Shown here piece after piece: positions 58,071-64,000 of a stretch of DNA of 64,000 bases. The notes beneath the pieces are model-generated. The model searched no databases, was not told the DNA's origin, and saw nothing but the letters and a program-made list of their open reading frames with translations. A program made the position numbers and the translations under genes. Position 1 is the first letter of the stretch. Every line of letters starts with the position of its first letter. The stretch is from positions 45,533,777-45,597,776 of the forward strand of contig NC_065543.1 of the NCBI RefSeq assembly GCF_932294415.1. The letters are read 5' to 3'. Source of the stretch: Quercus robur (taxonomy: Eukaryota > Streptophyta > Magnoliopsida > Fagales > Fagaceae).

Positions 58071-61000
58071 ACTTAAGTTACTGAACAAAGAACAAAAGTA
58101 AATGCTTAAGGTTTCAACTATTTCTAGTTAGGGTTTCAAACTTTCAAATTATAAAACTTAGGGTTTATTTGATTTTAATAGTAGATTTTCATAACATATA
58201 TAATTAATGAGAGACTGAAAAAAAGAGAGATGAGAAAAGGAGAACACATACCCTAGGTTCAACTCATATGATCGGCGGCAGGGAGAGGAGTGGCTGCTGG
58301 TGGTGGCGGCGGCGGCGGCGGCGGCGGCTAGGTGTGAAGAACTTGCAGTGAGAAGCTAGGGTTTGGACCTTGGAGTAGAGAGAGGCAAAGTGAGAACTAA
58401 GAGTTTGAGAGTGTGGTCTGTTCATTGTTGAGAAGACCGAAGATGCAAGCTTTTAAAGGGTGAAGATTGAAGACTGATGATGATGGAAGATTTGAGTCTT
58501 GAGATTTCGTATGAAATTGGTGAAGGTACTGTAGAGATTAGAGAGTGAGAGGCAGAGAGCATTCGTGTGACTGTATGAGACTAGAGGATTTGGTGAAGAC
58601 GTGAAGTGATTCCAGGTTTTGAGGATTTGAGATTGAGAATCTGAGATAGAGAAAGAGAGAGAGATGCAGAGAACGTTCTTTGAGAGTGAGAGACAGAGGT
58701 ATGAGATATGAGATGCAGAGAAAGAGTGTGATTGAGGTCTGAGGTCTGAAGCCGTGGATATGGGTGAGAGAGTGATTAGGTGAAGAATGAAGAGATTTAG
58801 GCCGTTGATCACTTGATCAGTGATCTTGATTCGGTGAAGAGAGTGTTGGGATATGAGATTAAATCAGGCCGTTCATCACTTCATCATCAATTGTGACCGT
58901 TAGATTTTGATTGTAATTTAATTTCAACCGTTGATTTTGTTATTTTGAAATCTGACTCTCTATGCTGTCACTGCTGTGCTAGGAGCTGTACGGTAGAGTA
59001 GATTGAGGCCTAATATAAATTATAACCGTTGATCAACAGCTCTTTCTTAATAAAAAAAAAAAAAAAATTTGAATGGTTGGATTTAAATTGGAAAGTTGTG
59101 CCCAGTCCAGCAGGTTACCCACTCCACTACCCGGAGTCCCAGACGACAAGACTTGGAGCTGACCGAAACTGAGTGGCAGCAGACTAACAGTAACAGTGAT
59201 TTATTATTTTATGTTTTCAAATATTCGGTCGGGTCGGGTTATTCGGATTTTTATTGTATAACCCGAAACCCGAACCGACTATTCGGTTTCTCTTAAAATA
59301 AAAACCGTATCCGACCAGTATATGCACTCGGATTCACCCGTGGGCCTTCGGGTTGGGCGGATACGGTCGGGCGGGTCGGATTACACGGGTCGCTGGACAG
59401 GCCTAGTCAAGGTAGCACTGTTCAGAGGTCTTCTCCACATAAATGCGATTAGAAAAGTAGCTGTAGTGCATTCAATGCCATGGTAGCAGCTTTCCTTTAG
59501 CTATTTTTGGGTTCCCCTCCTTCTCGTATGTTCATGATACACGTCCCTATTACTGGAGCTTCATGAGAGGTCACTCTGATCATTGGAATACATATTTGAG
59601 CTGCACTTATCATATCCGAGGAGATATTCCTCCTTAGACAACCTTCCTATTTGTATCTTGCTCATTAAATTCTAAGCTTGAACCGTTCATTATCATTCAT
59701 CCCTCCTCGGACCACTCACGCTCTCAGCCAAGGCCCAAGGCCCAATATATAATTTGGGCCCTTAACCCTACAATATCACTTCTTAATTTTCTTCATATCT
59801 AAATGCTAATGAAGTTATTTTCGATTTGGCATCTCCTTTTATATTAGTTACATAATTATCTACCATCTTCCATTAAATTAATTTTGAACTTATGTATGAT
59901 TTTTTAATAGAAAAACTTTACTTTAGTTTTATTAACTAATTTAATTTAATTTTTATTAAATAAATAAAATATTTTCTTTAGTATAAACATGATTTTTGAT
60001 TAAGTCGTGCATCGCATAGGCATAATACTAGTAAATAATAAAAATTGAAACTTTTTATAAGGTTTTTTCTTTGTATTAGTTTTTTTTTTTTTGAGAATCA
60101 AAACCTCAAAAATTTTTTTATTCAAAATCATCCAAAGCCGGTTACAAGAACATGATGAAGTTGTGATGGAACATCCTTCATCCACACTGTGAGTGCATTA
60201 ATATGTCTAGCGTATTGAGCTAGATTATGAGCTAGAGAATTGCCTGACCTACAGGTGTGCGAAAAAGAAATACAAGAAAAAGGATTTTACCAAAAAATTT
60301 TGTAATGAATTTCCGACCCCTTTGTAATGTGCTGTACAAAATTTTTTCTAAGGTGTTAGCAAATAGGCTTAAAAGGATTTTTCCAAATATTATTACTGAA
60401 CATCAAAGTGCTTTTACTAAAAGTTGCCTAATCTCATATAATATTTTGGTAGCTTTTGAATCCTTACACAGTATGTAGAGGCACACAGGAAAAGATGATT
60501 ATATGGCTATTAAGCTTGATATGAATAAAGCTTATGACAGAGTGGAGTGGCCCCATCTGGAGGCAGTTATGAGGAAGATGGGTTTTGATGATCGATGGGT
60601 GAGATTGATGATGATTTGTGTTACAACAGTATCTTACTCCATCTTAATCAACGGAGAACCAAAAGGCATGATCACACCATCTCGTGGTATTAGACAAGGA
60701 GATCCTTTATCTCATTTTCTCTTCTTGTTATGCACTGAAGGGCTTCATGGCCTTATCTCACAAGTAGCTAGCCAGGATGATATTAAGGGTTATGCTCTTT
60801 GCAGAAATAGCCTAAGACTAACGCATCTCCTTTTTCCAGATGATAGTCTTTTATTTTATTGGGCCATGGAACAGGAATGTTAAAAAATTCTTGATATCGT
60901 AGAAGTCTATGGTGGATGTTTCGGACAACATATCAACAGAAACAAAACCACCATCTTCTTTAGCAGGAATACTTTTGAGGAGAAAAGAGAACACATTAAA

Positions 61001-62492
61001 TAGGTTTTGGGGGTACCAGAAATAAAGCAATATGAAAAGTACTTGGGCCTACCATCTTTTTTGGGGAGGAGGAAAAAGGCAAGCTTTAATTTCATAAAGG
61101 AAAAAGTGTGGAGGAAGATGCAAGGGTGGGAGGAAAAATTATTATCACAAGCAGGTAGGGAGATTTTAATCAAAGCCGTGGTTCAAACAATACCCATTTA
61201 TACGATGAGTTGCTTCAAACTTCCTTTGGGTTTGTGCAATGATATTGAAAGCCTTATTCGAAAGTTTTGGTGGGGACAACAAGGAGAGAGACGTAAGATT
61301 CATTGGGTGAAGTGGGACTCGCTTTGTCAACCAAAGGCTAATGGAGGTATGGGATTTAAGGACTTGGCTCTCTTTAATGATGCCCTTTTAGCCAAGCAAG
61401 CTTGGCATCTCCTACAAAATAAGCAATCCCTTTTTCACAAAATTTTCAAGAGCAGGTTTTTCCCTACATGTTCCTTCATGGATGCCCGGAGTGCTCCAGT
61501 GGGTCTTATGCATGGAGTAGTATACTCCAAGGTAGGGAGGTCCTCAAACAAGGTGCACGTTGGAGAGTAGGGTGGGGTGATTCAATTAAAATCTGGGATA
61601 CCCCGTGGCTCCCTTCGCTTAACCACCCAAGAATTTTGTCACCTATTCTTGAAGGCATGCAAGAAGCTACAGTGGACACCCTTATTGACCAACAATCTAG
61701 ATCTTGGGATGTAGATATCCTTAAAGGCTTTTTTGCCCTGTTGGAGGTAGACCTCATTCTTAAGATTCCACTCAGCCCTAACTATGTCAAGGACAAAATT
61801 TTCTGGTCCCATACGGCAAATGGCATCTATTCGGTTAAATCTGGGTATAACTTCCTAGCTAAAGAAAAATCCTTGCCTTCGTTGGTTTCCTTTCCTCAAG
61901 GTGATGGTCGAAGCATATGGAAAAAGCTCTGGAGCCTCTCGATGCCGAATAAGGTTAAAAACTTCCTGTGGAAAGCAAGTAGAGAAGCGATTCCTGTGTA
62001 GAAGAACCTGGTTGCTCGAAGGGTAATTGCCGAGGATGTATGCTGCCATTGCCAAGTAGCCACTGAAGATGTCCATCATGCATTGTGGGATTGTCAAGAA
62101 CTATCGGCCATTTGGGAGGCTAACTCGCTATGGTTGTGTTGAAGAACTAAGAAATTTTCGAATTTCCTAAAGCTGGTAAGTTACGTGTTAGAGGAGAATA
62201 AAAACCTGGAACTCTTTGCTACCTTGGTCTGGACTATTTGGTCCCGTTGTAATACACTTCGGACCAGCAATAAGCCATTCCCACTTTCTCAAGCGGCCTT
62301 GTCAGCCTCACAAACCCTTCAGAATTTTACCCAAGCCTTATTGATCCCAAAAATGCAGTCATGCACTTTGCCTAAACAATGAGTCAGTTGGACTCCACCA
62401 CCGTCGATGATCCTCAAGGTCAACTTTGATCGTGTCGTGTTCCGCGAGATAGACGAAATTGGACTGGGAATAGTTGTTCGTGACCACCTAGG

Positions 62493-63311
62493 CAGTGGCG
62501 GAGCCAGAAATTTATATTTGGGGGGCCAAACATAAAATTAGACAATTAATTATTTTTGTGTATATATTAATTAATTATATCCATACTAATAGTAATGTAC
62601 ATACAATTTAATAAACAAAACCCAAAAGTGTATTATTTCTGAATTACCAACTCCTAAACTTGTCCATGAACCTAGATTTTTCAAATTAAATTATCACCTA
62701 TTAAATATGATGACTAAAATTTAAAAAAAATACTAATAATTTAAAGATTTTTAAATAAAAGGCAAACAATCATTCAAATTTCAATATAAAAAAAAAATAG
62801 TTATAACTACAACCAAATACATGTTATATTATTTTATATATAAATAAAATGATAAAAATAATATATTTTAATCATATACATTTATGATGTTATGATACAT
62901 TGATTATTTTAATATTTTAAGAACAAATAAAAATATGAGAAAGTGAGAGTAGCCTACACAGCTACACAATTGCTTTTGCAGGGAGTATTTTAACCACACA
63001 CATGGTTATGTAGTGGAGGAAAATTATTTAAGTGCTACTTCTACAATATTTTTACAACAATTTCACAATAAATTTCAAGTGGTATGTTATTATTAGTTCT
63101 AATTTTAATCCACAACTAAATAACTTTTTTGCGTACACATAACAGTTAATAATAACTTGTCACTTAAGATTTATAGTAAAAATATTGTGAATATAGCATT
63201 TCTTTATTAAAATAACTCTACTATATATATATATATATATATATATACTAATTTTTCAAATATTTTGGGGGGGCCAAGGCCCGCTTGGGTCCCAATGTGG
63301 CTCCGCCACTA
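62493..63311. mobile_element. hAT-type MITE inside the LINE
   Basis: The ends CAGTGGCGGAGCC and GGCTCCGCCACTA are inverted repeats with the YAGNGG hAT start. They are flanked by perfect 8-bp duplications cacctagg (62485-62492 and 63312-63319). It is 819 bp, AT-rich and non-coding, and interrupts the LINE RNase H region. Confidence 0.9.
63031..63200. mobile_element. Foldback MITE nested in the hAT MITE
   Basis: The halves are inverted repeats: agtgctacttctacaatatt at the start and aatattgtgaatatagcatt at the end. It is the same family as 23843-24000. It lies wholly inside the 819-bp hAT MITE and is followed by a TA microsatellite (63224-63246). Confidence 0.6.
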
Positions 63312-63530
63312 CACCTAGGAAGGGTGATGGCCTCCATGTCCGAAAAAATCAGGTTACCATCTTCCTCAGATGAAGTGGAAGCGATGGCAGTTGTTAGAGC
63401 TATCTCTTTTGCTCTTGAACTCCATCTACCCTTTGTTATTGTCGAGTGAGATTCAAAGATGATTATTTCGGCTTTACGAAGTGAGGTGGAGTCATTTTCT
63501 TCCTTTGGCCATTTGATTTCTTTGTTTTAG

Positions 63531-63918
63531 TTGAAATAGAATTCTAAAATTCTTGAAATTTAAGTAATAAAATTTATAGAGAGTAACCTATTTTTACTCA
63601 AAAACAAATTAAATTCTTTTTAGAGAAAAAAAATATAGCGTAAACTATTGATAATAGTTTTTATATGATATTATTAGATTATTTAGTATTTTAATATATA
63701 TATATATATATATATTATAAAATCTACTCCTACTCGGAAAATGAAAACAAATTCTTTCCCCTAAGAGGTCGGTGTTGTTTTCCCTTTATTTATACTAACC
63801 AAACTCATCTAATCTTAATTATCCCTTTCTCTTCTATATTCTCTCTCTCCCCTGTAATTCAATTACTTGTATTACTCATCTTCGGTGAGTCGGGAGGAAA
63901 ATTCAAATTCTAGGATAC
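63531..63918. other. AT-rich spacer and possible promoter
   Basis: AT-rich DNA with a TA run (63695-63714). From about 63770 it changes to a CT-rich leader-like sequence (ctctctctcccctg) after a TATA-like tttatttatac. Confidence 0.35.
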
Positions 63919-63956
63919 ATGGAGAAGAAAGTTCTGGCCTCTGCCATTCCAACAAG
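63919..63956 (+). CDS. Possible first exon of a gene running off the window
   Basis: The ATG at 63919 opens MEKKVLASAIPT, followed by a donor-like aacaag|gtaaat at 63957. A CT-rich leader and a TATA-like element lie upstream. The frame closes directly after the donor, so it is a gene only if spliced. The product is not recognisable from 12 residues. Confidence 0.3.
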
Positions 63957-64000
63957 GTAAATCATATCTTTCAGGAAAAAAAAAGTTACCTCTTTTTGTT

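Larger units (their letters stand above)
53851..59405 (-). mobile_element. hAT transposon with transposase gene
   Basis: The ends TAGGCCTGTCCA and TGGACAGGCCTA are perfect 12-bp inverted repeats, flanked by a perfect 8-bp duplication gtcaaggt (53843-53850, 59406-59413). The subterminal 200 bases at each end repeat gggtcgg / cccgac / cgggtt motifs many times, as in the transposase-binding regions of hAT elements. The 5555-bp element holds one transposase gene on the minus strand. The left part, 54080-55130, is A-rich non-coding sequence. Confidence 0.95.
53434..59772. mobile_element. Solo LTR, interrupted by a hAT transposon
   Basis: The outer sequence starts TGTAAGGACC and ends CCCTTAACCCTACA, an LTR-like TG...CA pair. 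It is flanked by gtatc (53429-53433) and atatc (59773-59777), which differ at one base. Without the hAT and its duplication it is about 776 bp. No internal retrotransposon region is present, so it is a solo LTR left after LTR-LTR recombination. Confidence 0.6.
51927..60031 (+). mobile_element. Probable Helitron carrying nested elements
   Basis: The 5' end TCATATACTATATAATAAAA follows an A, and the 3' end, with a degenerate hairpin region (cgtgcatcgcataggc) and ATACTAG, precedes a T. Both agree with non-autonomous plant Helitrons. Without the nested solo LTR the element is about 1.76 kb and non-coding. The assignment rests on termini only. The two ends could belong to different copies. Confidence 0.45.
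60080..63516. mobile_element. LINE with an inverted 5' segment (twin-priming structure)
   Basis: The insertion is flanked by 14-bp duplications tttctttgtattag (60066-60079) and tttctttgttttag (63517-63530) that differ at one base. The left end is an A-tail on the minus strand (T run at 60080-60092). Bases 60093 to about 60272 are the minus-strand 3' end of LINE ORF2: the RNase H tail SFSHTCRSGNSLAHNLAQYA and a stop near 60144. From about 60273 to 63516 the orientation flips to plus and carries the earlier part of ORF2 (RT through RNase H). A MITE insertion lies inside. Confidence 0.8.
60273..63516 (+). pseudogene. LINE ORF2 reverse transcriptase to RNase H, broken
   Basis: In several frames the stretch shows RT motifs (NFRPLCNVLYKIFSKVLANR, KLDMNKAYDRVEW, GIRQGDPLS), the catalytic box as FPDD instead of FADD (near 60834), the connection region (YLGLPSFLGR, FWWGQQGERRKIHWVKWD, GGMGFKDLALFNDALLAKQ), zf-RVT (CCHCQVATEDVHHALWDC), then RNase H (VNFDRVV...VVRDHLG before the MITE and SDEVEAMAVVRAISFALEL after it). 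Stops occur at 60476, 60880, 61003, 61568 and 61999, among others. The last residues before the target duplication are FGHLI, and the remainder of RNase H is on the inverted left segment. In a live copy it would nick DNA and reverse-transcribe its own RNA. Confidence 0.85.

Noticed and set aside
59100-59220. Short ORF and less AT-rich sequence near the right end of the hAT
   Set aside because: It lies within the element's subterminal region with no recognisable product.

Overview
This is a window of plant nuclear DNA. It is AT-rich, has spliced genes with GT-AG introns, a single-exon PPR gene, a nuclear tRNA-Leu, and a dense cover of plant-type transposable elements. The gene content fits a eudicot. 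The repeat style reminds me of woody Fagales such as oak, but the sequence alone does not prove that.

Host genes are sparse. A Raf-like (HT1/STY-type, C-group) protein kinase lies on the + strand at 13280-18125 (3 coding exons, 354 aa). A tRNA-Leu(UAG) is at 19145-19224. A KLCR/CMU-type kinesin-light-chain-related TPR protein lies on the + strand at 25503-28323 (2 coding exons, 736 aa, TATA box and a likely 5'UTR intron). An E-class PPR protein of 842 aa lies on the - strand at 32201-34729. The last 100 bases may hold the first exon of another gene. The rest of 1-12500 and 19400-24300 is gene-free and made of small elements: a Helitron, SINEs, Tourist, CACTA and hAT MITEs, foldback MITEs and local tandem duplications.

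The right half is three nested transposon clusters. (A) 35764-49913 is a dead Ty1/copia element with 614-bp LTRs (about 11 differences, TSD TATAT). Its reverse transcriptase is split by a younger 8.4-kb LTR element on the - strand (38949-47347; two 1110-bp LTRs that look identical; TSD GGTTG; initiator tRNA-Met PBS; PPT). The inner element looks like a Sirevirus derivative. It keeps an intact gag and an intact envelope-position ORF with a splice-acceptor-like leader, but has no protease, integrase, RT or RNase H. Its LTRs and interior carry dense TCGCGA-type repeats. The outer copia lacks a tRNA-type PBS; instead the PBS position is a perfect 15-nt complement of a segment of its own LTR, which suggests self-priming. 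(B) 51927-60031 looks like a Helitron holding a solo LTR (53434-59772), which holds a 5.55-kb hAT transposon (53851-59405, TSD gtcaaggt) with an almost intact transposase. (C) 60080-63516 is a LINE with a 14-bp TSD whose 5' part is inverted relative to its 3' end (a twin-priming structure). It holds an 819-bp hAT MITE, which in turn holds a foldback MITE.

The most unusual items are the gag-plus-envelope-without-pol element, the apparent self-priming copia, and the twin-primed LINE. All coordinates come from reading by eye. Family names rest on motif recognition, not database searches.
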